A stretch of DNA of 64,000 nucleotides from Chrysopilus asiliformis. Its lineage: Eukaryota > Arthropoda > Insecta > Diptera > Rhagionidae. Position numbers and translations under genes: made by a program. The notes beneath the pieces were generated by a model. The model was not told where the DNA came from, made no database searches, and saw only the letters and a program-made list of their open reading frames with translations. How positions within the stretch are numbered: position 1 is the stretch's first letter; each line of letters opens with the position of its first letter. The stretch lies in assembly GCA_964034945.1 (NCBI GenBank), contig OZ035960.1, positions 115,361,824 through 115,425,823 of the forward strand. Reading direction: 5' to 3'. Positions 60,101 through 64,000 of this stretch are shown piece by piece.

Positions 60101-62651
60101 ATGTGTTTTTCAGCAGACTTTACCAATTGAAACAGTTGAACCAAATTTCACAACCGTTTATGTTACAAAATTCTGCAATTTATTCCAGAAAGACGCAGGA
60201 ACTGGATTTTTAATGCAAAATCGCCGAAATAAATTCGAATTTTGACAAAATTTGCTAACCCCACGACTCCATTAGACTTTTTAGAATCATGATTTTTTCC
60301 CCCACTCCATATTTTGGCGAATAAAAAAATCAGCGCGTGGGCATTTTCAGTCATGATTTTTCATTTTTATTGTGTCTCCATAGCGTACTTAGAAATGTCA
60401 ACCAGGAGGTAATCAGGGCAGCCAACTAGAAATCAGCCAATTTGACTAAACAAATGTCAAAAAAAAAATCCTACTTTTCAGCGGCCGAAAAAATCATGAC
60501 AGGTCGGAGATTTAAATCATGATGCAAGATTTTTTGAGTCTCCATTAGATTTTTTCGTGATTGGATTTAAATACACAAGATTCACAAGGTTCTTGAGATC
60601 TACTAGGGAAATTCAAACGCCGTTCGTATCTGGCGAGCAACTTCCCGAGAGTTTAGTGAGTGCGTGTCGAATAGAGAGTAGAATCACTTTTGACAGCTCG
60701 CAGAAACTAGCTCGCGAGTTTTTGCGAGTTTCTGCGAGCGACTCTCAGAGACATGACCATTTGCGAGTAGCTGCTATTGAGAGGTACTCGCCGGCATTTA
60801 AGCCTAAACCACAATTACGCGTGCGTACGTGCGGCACCAACGCGGTGAATGTAAAACCTAAGCATTTATATGAGAAAATGTATAATTGCGCGTTGCTCAG
60901 ACGCGTTGCCGCGTCCGTGCCGCGTAGAGTAGGCTCAGTCTCTACTTTTAGACGCGATGACAACTACTAGATGCCAGAACTAAATAATGCCGCACGCACG
61001 CACGCGTAATTGTGGTTTAGGCTTTACTCTCATGTGGAGCGGCACCTTTGGAAAGAAAGAAAATACTAGAGGTGCAGGGTTTTTTGTATACGTTTTAAAA
61101 ATACGAAAAAATTCCAGTTTTCTTTACTGAACCTTTGCGTAAAAATTTCAAATTTCATAAATAGTAGACGGAAGTTAAAATTTGCGACCTTTTCTGGAAT
61201 TTCTAGCTCTTCCAATGTTTTCTTTAAATAAAATACCGTCTTCACCGCTCCCACTGATAAAATGAAGAGTTATAACCGTTTTTTAAAAAAAAACATTTGC
61301 AAAATACACTACCAGAATGCCATCACTTACCCACTAAATCTTTCTTCTTTATTAATTTCCGTATCCGAGCAATCTTATTACGAATGTTGAGTGTTTCTGG
61401 CCAACCTTGTATGATAGTCGTTTGTCTAAAGGTCCTTTTTTTTACTTGTGCCGTGCCATCCGTATATTTCAGTCACGAACTTTTACAACCCATTTTAAGG
61501 GCAATGCCATTGTAGACATTTCAGGCAATGGTAATGAATTATGATGACCAACACCATTTCTCGGGGACATTGTGCTTTTAATTCGAAATATTCACAGAAT
61601 AACACACACATATCCCTTAAGTACATTTTTTCCCTTTGTTCACGTTTTTTTTTCTCTCTCTAGTTATTTTGTTTTTCTCTTGGTTTTTTATTTCATCCCT
61701 TATCTGCCTATTCAGTGAAAAAAATGGGGTCCATGGCGCGCTATACTGGCAAACGGCAAAAAAAAAAGTATGGACTAAAATACGATAACGTGATAAAAGT
61801 AAAATTTATTGTACGTTAAGGGATGAGGAAAAATTTAAGTGGACGGCTTTATTGCCGTAAAAAAAAAAATAAAGTGAAAGTTGGTTTTTTCGCCAAAACA
61901 ATTCCTTGTGGGGCAATATTTCCCGCTTTTCCACTTGGCGTTGAAAAATAACTCCCTGGCTATAATTTATTGCAAAAAAGTTTAAAGATAGAAAAATATG
62001 TTTTTTTTTTCATTATTTAAACAATTTTCTTAAACAATACATCCTCTCGATTTGGATTGTGGAAGGTTTTTTTTTATACACCTTTCTATCTATATTTGAT
62101 GATAAGTAAGTAATGCGAGAAAATGGTGACCGTTCCATATGAGAAATTATATTCCATTTAATTTTCAACCTCATTTTCATTTTTCAATCCAATCTACTAA
62201 TGAGATTTTTTCATTTTCACAGACTTTACTCCGGTGTGTTTTGTTTTTTTTTTTTTTTTAATTTTAATAATTATGTTCTTTGCTGTCTTGGATTTTCTGT
62301 TTAACCTAATGTAATTTTTATTATCTTTTCTTTTAAAAAAAGAACCCGCCCTTTTAATTTCTTACTGTTTCTGTTTTTTTTTCTTTGTACTTATATCATT
62401 TCTTTTTTTATTTTTTGTTTTTTTGTTTGGTGAAGGTTGTTACTGCTCTTAATTATATTTCCACAAATACAATTTAATTTAGAAAATTGTTGCAATTAAA
62501 TGGATTTTATTTACATTTAGCTGGAACTCGTCCAACTGGCAATGCGTCGCTTCCAGATGGAACAATTGTGCATCCACAGCAGCATGACTCCGGACAAATG
62601 GTCCTCATAATTGTCCTTTCAGTATTAGGTTTACTCGCCATATTGGGATTG
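20939..62651 (+). CDS. LpR: LDL-receptor family protein (VLDLR / insect lipophorin receptor type), 12 visible exons, partial at both ends
   Basis: Joined exons: 20939-21058, 22840-22956, 30047-30169, 39066-39292, 52441-52705, 54382-54604, 54695-55027, 55088-55306, 55370-55724, 56227-56425, 57539-57688, 58234-58995, 62521-62651. The order LA x8, EGF-A, EGF-B, YWTD propeller, EGF-C, Ser/Thr linker, transmembrane helix is that of VLDLR and insect lipophorin receptors. Family role: endocytic uptake of lipoprotein at the cell surface, ligand binding by LA modules, ligand release through the propeller. All splice sites are GT/AG and phases agree across each junction. No start codon with signal peptide was found upstream and no NPxY tail downstream, so the first and last exons lie outside. 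Introns are large (up to 13.1 kb) and full of transposons. LpR1, LpR2 or yolk-receptor orthology cannot be settled here; eight LA modules argue against the longer yolkless-type vitellogenin receptor. (Thirteen segments are listed; the exons numbered 6 and 7 separate the two EGF modules.). Confidence 0.93.
21097..21152. repeat. (TG)n microsatellite after LpR LA1 donor
   Basis: About 56 bases of TG repeats with two TTTG interruptions, starting about 40 bases downstream of the exon donor at 21059. Confidence 0.95.
21523..21620. mobile_element. CCCAAG MITE, copy 2
   Basis: Inverted ends CCCAAGTARC with inner arms GTGGTCGT; flanked by AC on both sides. The surrounding repeat also occurs without the insert near 6376-6450, which helps define the ends. 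Confidence 0.78.
21864..22360 (+). mobile_element. Helitron-like nonautonomous element, 3 internal units
   Basis: Begins TCATACAAATATA and ends with the hairpin and CTAG, followed by T. In the intron between LpR LA1 and LA2. The open frames here (for example 21812-22468) are repeat sequence, not genes. Confidence 0.83.
22384..22715. repeat. probable hAT-family fossil next to the Helitron-like copy
   Basis: Holds TTGCCGCAAG, TGTGCCGCAGG, TGCGCCGCAGAC and TTGCCGCACGC motifs and ends near GTATGGTCGCCATA, resembling the hAT-like terminus. It directly follows the Helitron-like element at 21864-22360. Confidence 0.5.
22840..22956 (+). CDS. LpR: LpR exon: LDL-receptor class A module 2
   Basis: One LA module beginning QCPKEDFFC, with [14 protein letters not shown] and [10 protein letters not shown]. 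The calcium site is slightly unusual because Lys replaces the usual Gly in the DGSDE motif (DKSDE). Acceptor ATTAG at 22835-22839 has a poor pyrimidine tract; donor is GTAAGC at 22957. Phase 1-1, 39 codons. Too short and open on one side to look like a gene by itself, but the cysteine pattern is unmistakable and it fits between modules 1 and 3. Confidence 0.9.
22957..26496. other. LpR intron (LA2 to LA3), first part
   Basis: AT-rich, an AAT/AAC triplet tract near 23320-23350, a CTGT tract near 25005, and decayed repeats around 24730-25400 with no clear ends. Contains the inverted duplication at 25442-25513. Confidence 0.6.
25442..25513. repeat. short inverted duplication
   Basis: Arms of 28 bases starting GGTTGATTTGTTTAAGAGTT, one mismatch, spacer about 16 bases. 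In the LpR intron between LA2 and LA3. Confidence 0.85.
26497..26591. mobile_element. 95-bp pogo-type MITE
   Basis: TA on both sides; ends CAGTGAAA and TTTCACTG, followed inward by TTAGCCGAACC and GGTCCGGCTTATAA. This terminal form is typical of pogo/Tigger-derived MITEs. Confidence 0.75.
26592..30046. other. LpR intron (LA2 to LA3), second part
   Basis: 26600-26900 is a decayed copy of the repeat family at 36340-37577. A G-rich GGTAGAGGG tract lies at 27478-27541. The rest is AT-rich without recognised features. Confidence 0.6.
30047..30169 (+). CDS. LpR: LpR exon: LDL-receptor class A module 3
   Basis: One LA module beginning VCSPDEFTC, with a two-residue-longer loop (NGEGEC) before [14 protein letters not shown] and [10 protein letters not shown]. 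The longer GEGEC loop is typical of an LA module in insect lipophorin receptors (from memory of the family). Acceptor TTTTCAG ends at 30046; donor GTAAGA starts at 30170. Phase 1-1, 41 codons. The preceding intron is 7.1 kb. Confidence 0.92.
30459..30577. repeat. palindrome in mariner 3' coding end
   Basis: Arms of about 50 bases starting AATTCAGCTATGCCAACGC and ending in its reverse complement. Both arms encode KRWHS on opposite strands, so it is an inverted duplication of the transposase C-terminus. Confidence 0.88.
30828..30974. mobile_element. TTAA-flanked MITE inside the mariner relic
   Basis: TTAA at both ends, then inverted termini CACTYTAACTGCCACG. It splits the mariner coding segment between STIL and LRDVL, so the insertion is precise. 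TTAA target sites are characteristic of the piggyBac superfamily. Confidence 0.82.
31166..31405 (-). mobile_element. interspersed repeat with TATACCC hairpin end, short copy
   Basis: Minus-strand copy of the repeat at 10772-11301. It shares the hairpin TATACCC...GGGTATA, a CCGTCCGTCTGT tract and a TGGCGCGGATTGCGGGCGCA segment. It interrupts the mariner N-terminal region between CMSRT and FDWYK. TCAA occurs on both sides and may be the target duplication. Confidence 0.75.
31446..33942. other. LpR intron (LA3 to LA4), no gene seen
   Basis: AT-rich; a TAAAA pentanucleotide tract at 32480-32502. No element ends recognised. Confidence 0.6.
33945..34216 (-). mobile_element. CACTCAG MITE copy 3 (short form)
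   Basis: 272 bases, 14-bp ends CACTCAGAAAAATG, target duplication TG at 33943-33944 and 34217-34218. In the intron between LpR LA3 and LA4. Confidence 0.92.
34881..35279. mobile_element. TTA-flanked MITE (GGTGCCGC family), copy 1
   Basis: Inverted ends AGGTGCCGCTCCACATGAGA, TTA on both sides (34878-34880, 35280-35282). A 3-bp TTA/TAA duplication suggests the PIF/Harbinger group. Inside are many CTCGCGAGT- and CTCGAGAGT-type inverted repeats. Confidence 0.83.
36416..37067 (+). mobile_element. Helitron-like element carrying CACTCAG MITE copy 4
   Basis: Begins TCATATACTAATA, ends with the hairpin and CTAG, flanked A and T. Without the inserted MITE it has two internal units. It is itself inserted in another repeat (36340-36415 continuing at 37068). 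Confidence 0.87.
36510..36780 (+). mobile_element. CACTCAG MITE copy 4 (short form), nested in a Helitron-like element
   Basis: 271 bases with perfect ends, target duplication TG. Other copies of the host Helitron-like element read GCATGAGTGTCTGTGG at this point; here the sequence is GCATGAGTG, MITE, TGTCTGTGG. That empty-site comparison fixes both ends and the 2-bp duplication. Confidence 0.95.
37578..39065. other. LpR intron end before LA4-LA5 exon
   Basis: AT-rich, no repeats with defined ends. Open frames near 38316-38751 overlap on both strands and carry no domain. Confidence 0.6.
39066..39292 (+). CDS. LpR: LpR exon: LDL-receptor class A modules 4 and 5
   Basis: Two LA modules in one exon: [15 protein letters not shown]...[10 protein letters not shown] and [15 protein letters not shown]...CSDASDEQ. 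The second module lacks its sixth cysteine here; it is supplied by the start of the next exon (ACANTS...). Acceptor TTTAG ends at 39065, phase 1; donor GTAAAC starts at 39293, phase 0, so this exon cannot be skipped alone without a frame change. The following intron is the largest visible (13.1 kb) and contains the errantivirus. Confidence 0.94.
39628..39906 (-). repeat. 3' LTR of the errantivirus
   Basis: 279 bases, read as identical base for base to the copy at 44767-45045. The polypurine tract abuts its inner edge at 39907. Identity of the LTRs implies a recent insertion. Confidence 0.93.
39946..41487 (-). CDS. env: errantivirus env-like glycoprotein, 513 codons open
   Basis: An uninterrupted frame with the features of insect errantivirus Env: a basic furin-like site RKVKR near residues 84-88, followed by the conserved segment [14 protein letters not shown], and a single hydrophobic membrane anchor near residues 432-454 with a charged cytoplasmic tail. 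Errantivirus env is normally expressed from a spliced RNA, so the true N-terminus, including a signal peptide, may come from an upstream exon; the Met at 41487 is only the first in the open frame. It begins 37 bases after pol ends. Related env genes derive from baculovirus F-type fusion proteins (family knowledge). Being open in an otherwise broken element is notable. Confidence 0.88.
   Translation of the reverse strand: MIHGEIQILEYSNSQIITISSGKGKIQEGTFKLIHVIDIERYEDILIEIKETLDEHPTKNHPLCPYLNHELLQIREMIEHFKPRKVKRSLNFIGSAWKWIAGNPDHEDFEIIKKKMNNVLTNNNRQLLINELQTERINNITRISNEILNAIKTNGKFNEKLIFNIEYRLKLIKEELVNIKYAVHWAKAGVINSMILSNKEIKIIIETLDKNKLPYGTPEEAIDFANIKFFTNNICFFYIIYIPMTKIETYEKLIIKPVKINNVINDVIYSKIFYSNKKLFGILKNCKTFNQLSICKENNLIEITDSTCLPNLLKSRNSTCNKVNNQHIQTIEEVSEGIVLLNQFNGTIETEGTTQTLQGTFLVKFHNTTFTANNRIFVSREASTFRILPAILHPTPKEKEYHELLSLEMMKDIHINNTKKLEILETERNTHISIGYTFLILLGIILTILLVSRFRNGNSFKIINPSGESNIRQNPQDTPGEERETDEINSSKEINVERIIKSKRRKFYETPFF
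41524..43422 (-). pseudogene. pol: errantivirus pol, truncated: RNase H and integrase only
   Basis: Open for 632 codons. The first dozen codons come from the inverted-copy junction and are not native. Next come the end of RT (GLSGYYRRF), RNase H at about residues 85-200 ([24 protein letters not shown]), the integrase zinc-binding H-H-C-C region near residues 330-380 (HRRAHRNC...CNVC), and the integrase core with D in LHIDIFS, D in VLDNEKS and E in [11 protein letters not shown]. The protease and the RT catalytic YxDD region are missing, so the element cannot copy itself. Upstream it runs into a palindrome with 43416-44006. Confidence 0.9.
43381..43988 (+). repeat. inverted copy of pol (RNase H part) inside the errantivirus
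   Basis: The + strand here encodes the same RNase H region that pol carries on the minus strand at 42730-43337. The open frame 43416-44006 (+) matches pol residues from SKNASKNK to ETPVNV. Arms of roughly 600 bases look identical apart from one mismatch near the inner end, and they flank a spacer of about 45-60 bases at 43338-43380. It replaces gag, protease and RT. Confidence 0.9.
43989..44766 (-). other. errantivirus leader and primer-binding site
   Basis: Lies between the 5' LTR and the inverted pol copy. The primer-binding site is at 44748-44766. The rest is AT-rich, with short near-repeats of TTTAGTGATTGGTTACACTT at about 44580-44715. No gag reading frame is recognisable; the only open stretch (44276-44464, minus) is unassigned. 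Confidence 0.7.
44767..45045 (-). repeat. 5' LTR of the errantivirus
   Basis: 279 bases, the matching partner of 39628-39906. The inner edge runs straight into the primer-binding site (GGCGCC at 44761-44766 on the + strand). The TATA duplication follows at 45046. Confidence 0.93.
45050..48163. other. LpR intron (LA5 to LA6), no gene seen
   Basis: Apart from the 18-bp minisatellite at 45850-45978, nothing is recognised. 45190-45400 is relatively GC-rich and may be an unrecognised repeat. Confidence 0.6.
45850..45978. repeat. 18-bp minisatellite, about seven units
   Basis: Unit GTTAAACTCAAACGCTGA, nearly perfect (one CTAA variant). Each unit contains inverted GAGTT/AACTC. The 94-codon open frame over it is a repeat product. 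Confidence 0.93.
48685..49075 (+). mobile_element. Helitron-like element inside the pogo-like element
   Basis: Begins TCATACTAATATA, ends CTAG then T. The stretch just before has near-duplicate starts (TCATACTAATCACACTAA), so the 5' end could be 48668. It lies directly upstream of the transposase C-terminal fossil. Confidence 0.83.
49078..49419 (+). pseudogene. transposase C-terminus with PHD-like zinc finger
   Basis: The + frame reads [16 protein letters not shown], then [12 protein letters not shown], an in-frame stop, and then a zinc-finger region with [21 protein letters not shown] and [10 protein letters not shown] before a natural stop. The C-x2-C, C-x2-C, H-x2-C, C-x2-C spacing is that of a PHD finger, found at the C-terminus of many insect pogo-like transposases. 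The in-frame stop near 49178 and the Helitron-like insertion upstream make it a pseudogene. Confidence 0.78.
49984..50209. mobile_element. TTAA-flanked MITE with GTGTACCAC repeats
   Basis: TTAA on both sides and perfect inverted ends CACGTTCGTGACAT. Inside are three related blocks, CGTGTACCACTGGTGGTAC, CGTGTACCACCGATGGCG and GTACCACCCGTGGTACACGA, each partly palindromic. Confidence 0.87.
50244..50515 (+). mobile_element. CACTCAG MITE copy 5 (short form)
   Basis: 272 bases, target duplication TA. An inverted pair GGTTAACTCTGACC (50278-50291) and its complement (50320-50333) encloses the central segment. Confidence 0.92.
50516..52440. other. LpR intron end before LA6-LA7 exon
   Basis: Decayed repeat phrases near 50600-50770 and 51590-51640 (CTGTCTGTCC). 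No exon before 52441. Confidence 0.6.
52441..52705 (+). CDS. LpR: LpR exon: end of LA5, LDL-receptor class A modules 6 and 7
   Basis: Starts with the last cysteine of LA5 (ACANTS), then a linker, then LA6 (CVSLEYQC...WLCDGEKDC...CPDGDDE) and LA7 (CRADQFQC...CNGKPDC...[10 protein letters not shown]). LA7 has Tyr-Leu in place of the usual Trp before the acidic loop (GYLTCNG), suggesting weaker ligand contact. Acceptor TTTTTACAG ends at 52440, phase 0, matching the previous exon; donor GTAAGA starts at 52706, phase 1. 265 bases. Confidence 0.94.
53642..54104. mobile_element. TAA-flanked MITE with GTCACACGACGC ends
   Basis: Inverted ends TGYGGCRGTCACACGACGCT running on through GTTTTGCCAGC, flanked by TAA on both sides (53639-53641, 54105-54107). 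The subterminal motif TAGCGCTGGCAA is repeated several times. In the short intron before LpR LA8. Confidence 0.85.
54382..54604 (+). CDS. LpR: LpR exon: LA module 8 and first calcium-binding EGF module (EGF-A)
   Basis: LA8 runs from [10 protein letters not shown] to [12 protein letters not shown], with no Trp in the ligand loop ([10 protein letters not shown]). It is followed directly by [16 protein letters not shown]...[15 protein letters not shown]. The N-x-N-E-C start is the calcium-binding EGF signature. An LA module joined to EGF-A on one exon is expected for this family. Acceptor TTTTTTCAAAG ends at 54381, phase 1; donor GTGAGT starts at 54605, phase 2. The upstream intron carries a 463-bp MITE at 53642-54104. 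Confidence 0.93.
54695..55027 (+). CDS. LpR: LpR exon: EGF-B and start of the YWTD propeller
   Basis: EGF-B is [11 protein letters not shown]...CECEAGY, again with the calcium-binding consensus. It is followed by a linker and the first propeller strands: [14 protein letters not shown] and the first YWTD-like motif, MIFWSD. Two N-glycosylation sequons are visible (NKT near the start, NHT after EGF-B). Acceptor TTTTCTCAG ends at 54694, phase 2; donor GTGAGT starts at 55028, phase 2. Only 90 bases of intron precede it. Confidence 0.94.
55088..55306 (+). CDS. LpR: LpR exon: YWTD propeller, middle blades
   Basis: Encodes propeller strands with [14 protein letters not shown] and RAIALDP, the repeated pattern of LDL-receptor class B repeats. 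The second YWTD motif is Y-F-T-D. The CTIEL strand following it is standard. Acceptor TTAAAG ends at 55087; donor GTTAGT starts at 55307 and is a weaker but acceptable donor. Phase 2 on both sides. The flanking introns are only about 60 bases each. Confidence 0.93.
55370..55724 (+). CDS. LpR: LpR exon: YWTD propeller, later blades
   Basis: Contains three clear YWTD-type motifs: MYWTDWG, VYWVDAK and VYWTDWE, plus the conserved [16 protein letters not shown] strand. With the two motifs in the previous exons this gives five visible motifs of a six-bladed propeller. In LDL-receptor relatives this domain mediates acid-dependent ligand release. Acceptor GATGCAG ends at 55369, phase 2; donor GTATGA starts at 55725, phase 0. 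Confidence 0.95.
56227..56425 (+). CDS. LpR: LpR exon: last propeller strand and third EGF module (EGF-C)
   Basis: Starts with [12 protein letters not shown], the usual closing strand of the propeller, then EGF-C: NHC...[12 protein letters not shown]...SCACPTGL...MC. EGF-C carries no calcium-binding N-terminal motif, as expected. Acceptor TTTTTACAG ends at 56226, phase 0; donor GTAAGT starts at 56426, phase 1. Downstream splicing may go to 57539, 58234 or 62521, since all three acceptors are phase 1. Confidence 0.93.
56700..57275. repeat. interspersed repeat of the 36340-37577 family, split by a foldback element
   Basis: Shares CATTTACAAAAAATTTCTTG, CTAGCTCAACGCGTTTTCGA and CGGACATCCTCATAATT with the other copies. 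It also contains GACA-rich simple sequence around the foldback insertion. Confidence 0.7.
56875..57127. mobile_element. foldback element, copy 3, in LpR intron
   Basis: About 253 bases, ends CAGGGCACCAATC and GATTGGTGCCCTG. The left arm carries a short extra tandem piece (AGCTTTTAACTCTTGACTTCG twice in slightly different form). It is inserted within the repeat at 56700-57275. Confidence 0.87.
57539..57688 (+). CDS. LpR: LpR exon: short linker exon, Thr/Lys/Asn-rich
   Basis: A 150-base open segment that starts [12 protein letters not shown] and is rich in Thr, Ser, Pro, Asn and Lys, with no cysteines. Position between EGF-C and the transmembrane exon matches the O-linked-sugar linker of VLDLR/LpR. 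Acceptor TTTTAAAAG ends at 57538 after a T-rich stretch; donor GTGAGT starts at 57689. Phase 1-1, exactly 50 codons, so it can be a cassette exon. Evidence is splice-site plus frame plus position; sequence conservation cannot be judged here. Confidence 0.72.
58234..58995 (+). CDS. LpR: LpR exon: long Ser/Thr-rich mucin-like linker, 254 codons
   Basis: A single open frame very rich in Thr, Ser, Pro and Asn (for example [31 protein letters not shown]), with several N-glycosylation sequons (NFT, NFS). It is the expected place for the O-glycosylated stalk that lifts the binding head off the membrane. I chose acceptor TTATCAG ending at 58233 and donor GTAATT starting at 58996 because both are phase 1, giving 762 bases. 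An alternative acceptor at 58222 would be out of phase with the neighbours. The open frame continues past 58995 into repeat DNA, so the donor is uncertain; GTGATA after 59030 is a weaker phase-1 alternative. A stalk this long is unusual for the family; probably alternatively included. Confidence 0.7.
59105..59660. repeat. interspersed repeat of the 36340-37577 family, reverse copy
   Basis: Reverse-oriented copy beginning near CCTCTGCTATAAAAGGACA. The open frame of LpR exon 58234-58995 runs on into this repeat, which argues that the true exon ends before it. Confidence 0.7.
59716..60018 (-). mobile_element. CACTCAG MITE copy 6 (long form)
   Basis: 303 bases, ends CACTCAG and CTGAGTA (last base changed), target duplication TA at 59714-59715 and 60019-60020. 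Long form like copy 2. In the last visible LpR intron. Confidence 0.9.
60606..61047. mobile_element. TTA-type MITE (GGTGCCGC family), copy 2, truncated, with nested MITE
   Basis: Reverse-oriented copy of 34881-35279, complete at its right end (GGAGCGGCACCT), with its other end lost near 60606. A second MITE is nested at 60801-61023. Confidence 0.78.
60801..61023. mobile_element. TTA-flanked MITE nested in 60606-61047
   Basis: Inverted ends AGCCTAAACCACAATTACGC, TTA duplication (60798-60800 and 61024-61026). GC-rich alternating ACGCGTGCGTACG at the inner ends. The flanks GGCATTTA and TTACTCTC rejoin as in copy 1 of the host MITE. Confidence 0.87.
61048..62520. other. LpR intron before the transmembrane exon
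   Basis: AT-rich with long T-runs (for example 62247-62260). No recognisable exon or element. Confidence 0.6.
62521..62651 (+). CDS. LpR: LpR exon: transmembrane segment
   Basis: Encodes a short hydrophilic stalk ([10 protein letters not shown], with an NAS sequon) and then a hydrophobic helix, [18 protein letters not shown]. Acceptor TTACATTTAG ends at 62520, phase 1, compatible with exons ending at 56425, 57688 or 58995; donor GTAAGT starts at 62652, phase 0. The cytoplasmic exon with an NPxY endocytosis signal must follow; none is found in the remaining 1.3 kb. Confidence 0.92.
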
Positions 62652-63225
62652 GTAAGTATTATTAAATTCGAGCTATTGTTTGTTTAGATTCAATTTGTCT
62701 TGCCGCCGCGCCGTGCCGTAAAGAATATCTATGCTTCTGCCAAGAAGTTGTTTTCATTAAGGGGTTTAGTATACCGTAGAAAAGTGAGGGCCACGGGAAA
62801 TGGTGCGATTAAGACGAGTTAAATTGATCACATTTTTGGACTGGTTACTGGAAAAACCACAAAAAGAGTTTTCAGTGACGTAAAAAAGAAGGGGGTAACT
62901 AAAAAGGGGCCAAAAAAGTTCATCCAGAGTGGCAAGTTGTGGTCCATGACAGAAAATCACGCAAAAAATTACAAAGAAGTCTTCAAATTTTCTTTGGTGG
63001 AGAGTCAAATTTCGGTTTATCCTCAAAAACCACAAACCGTTCCCTACAAGCATTTTTGGTGTATGGCTAGTATGTACGACCAAACGTGCATCTTATTTAG
63101 TGGCAGATATCTTACACACATACACCAAAACTACTAGTACGGTTAATACAGTACAGAAGGGATCTGTAAAGAGGAGAAAATCTTTCCAAACCTTCGCTGA
63201 CCTTAACAACAATATGTTTTCATTA

Positions 63226-63453
63226 AAGCCCTATGACACCTAAGTGGATTTGGTCTTAGAATTTTATAAATCTGAAATATACTCATCTGTTAGAAGACTT
63301 GAATTTTCAGTACATTTGGTATTTAATTCAAGAACTTTCGTCAATTTTAAGTTCAATATTGGTCTGAAATATATTTTCTTACCAACGGAAAATCACCGTT
63401 TAGCATTTTAAATACAATTTTAAGACCAAATCACCTTAGGTGTGATAGGGCTT
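63226..63453. mobile_element. TTA-flanked MITE with AAGCCCTAT ends
   Basis: About 33-bp inverted ends starting AAGCCCTATSACACCTAAG, flanked by TTA (63223-63225, 63454-63456). Interior is AT-rich with no coding potential. Confidence 0.85.
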
Positions 63454-63484
63454 TTAGGAAAATGTGATTTTAGACACTCTACGA

Positions 63485-64000
63485 GGGCAGTCCGATAAGT
63501 ACTTAGCCTCACCGCCCGATGGCGTCACTATCGCAGGAGAAATTTACTATCGTGTAGTACATTCTCAAGCCCGTAACAGATTGACCGGCAGTAGCAGTAG
63601 CAGTGGCAGCAAAATGTTCTGATTGGCTGAAATCCGACAAAATCCGACATGTTGTCGGATTTCAGCCAATCAGAACATTTTGCTGCCACTGCTACTGCCG
63701 GTCAATCTGTTACGGACTTCATAGACGGCTACAGTCAAAATTTCAGCCGAATCGAACTCGTAGTTTTGTTTTGACCGCGTATGGAAGCGGGCGTGTCTGC
63801 GGATTTCAGAAAAATGGAAAAAGAGCAATATCGGTCGGTGATTCGATTCTTGTTTCTGGAAGGGAAATCGCGCGGCGAAATCAAAGAGCGCTTGGATGCT
63901 GTGTACGGTGACTCTTCTCCTTCGATGGCGACCGTCAAAAATTAGTGTAACGAGTTTCAACGTGGTCGCACGTCGGTTTTTGATTAGCCACGCCGAGGTG
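63485..64000 (+). pseudogene. second mariner relic, 5' part, cut by window edge
   Basis: Begins with a mariner-type terminal repeat near 63482 (ACGAGGGCAGTCCGATAAGT), then an untranslated leader carrying a palindrome at 63571-63715, then a transposase start at 63781 (in frame with a second Met at 63814). The visible protein contains MEKEQYRSVIRFLFLEGKSR, a mariner N-terminal DNA-binding region. Stop codons occur at 63943 (KN-stop-CNEF) and again before PRRG near 63982. The element is therefore inactive. It is from a different mariner lineage than the relic at 30459-31445. Confidence 0.85.
63571..63715. repeat. palindrome in mariner leader
   Basis: Arms of about 70 bases beginning CCGTAACAGATTGACCGGCA, nearly perfect, differing by one extra TAGCAG unit in the left arm. 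The centre is near 63648. Confidence 0.9.

Noticed and set aside
60557..60970. 137-codon open frame
   Set aside because: Crosses the junction of two nested MITEs; repeat-derived.
62652..64000. Search for the NPxY cytoplasmic-tail exon
   Set aside because: No NPVY or NPxY-encoding segment with an acceptor was found; the tail must lie downstream.
1..64000. CRISPR arrays, operons, rRNA and tRNA genes
   Set aside because: The window is eukaryotic; no regular spaced repeats of CRISPR type and no tRNA cloverleaf or rRNA sequence were recognised. The only tRNA-related sequence is the errantivirus primer-binding site.

Overview
This window is eukaryotic, AT-rich, intron-dominated DNA from an insect, probably a fly or close relative. 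That placement is inferred from the receptor gene type, the gypsy/errantivirus with AGT...ACT ends, several mariner-type elements, and the mixture of small DNA transposons; it is not proved. It holds one real host gene on the + strand, spread over about 41.7 kb (20939-62651): a low-density-lipoprotein-receptor family protein of the VLDLR / insect lipophorin receptor (LpR) type. I can place twelve coding exons. They encode, in order, eight LDL-receptor class A modules, two calcium-binding EGF modules, a YWTD propeller, a third EGF module, two Ser/Thr-rich linker exons and the transmembrane segment. The signal-peptide exon and the cytoplasmic tail with its expected NPxY signal are not visible and should lie outside the window. 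Exon phases agree at every junction.

Layout. 1-20938: upstream DNA or first intron, no recognisable exon, rich in transposon relics (foldback elements, Helitron-like elements, a LINE 3' fragment, TTAA-type and TA-type MITEs, a CTCCT-rich minisatellite, a hAT-like element, a mariner-type MITE). 20939-30169: exons 1-3 (LA1-LA3) with a (TG)n tract just after exon 1. 30170-39065: a 8.9-kb intron with a broken mariner carrying several nested insertions, a TTA-flanked MITE, and a triple nest of elements at 36340-37577. 39066-39292: exon 4 (LA4-LA5). 39293-52440: a 13.1-kb intron holding a complete-ended but internally rearranged errantivirus (39628-45045, minus strand) with LTRs that read as identical, an 18-bp minisatellite, a pogo-like element carrying a PHD-type zinc-finger fossil (48166-49753), and more MITEs. 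52441-58995: exons 5-11 in rapid succession. 58996-62520: last visible intron. 62521-62651: transmembrane exon. 62652-64000: intron, with a MITE and the start of a second broken mariner running off the edge.

How it works together. The receptor would sit in the plasma membrane and bind lipoprotein (lipophorin or vitellogenin-like ligand) through LA modules, releasing it in the acidic endosome through the propeller; this is family knowledge. Five visible exons (1, 2, 3, 10, 11) are phase 1-1, so each can be skipped without losing frame, which fits the known isoform diversity of insect LpR genes. Almost everything else is mobile DNA. The most informative content is the nesting of transposons, which gives empty-site comparisons: a six-copy MITE family with CACTCAG ends and 2-bp target duplications, and a six-copy Helitron-like family inserted between A and T. 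Palindromic (foldback) duplications recur in unrelated elements, including a 600-bp inverted copy of pol inside the errantivirus. I found no clear new biological system; the strongest unusual items are the rearranged errantivirus, the reversed core segment between two subfamilies of the CACTCAG MITE, and the mariner palindromes.
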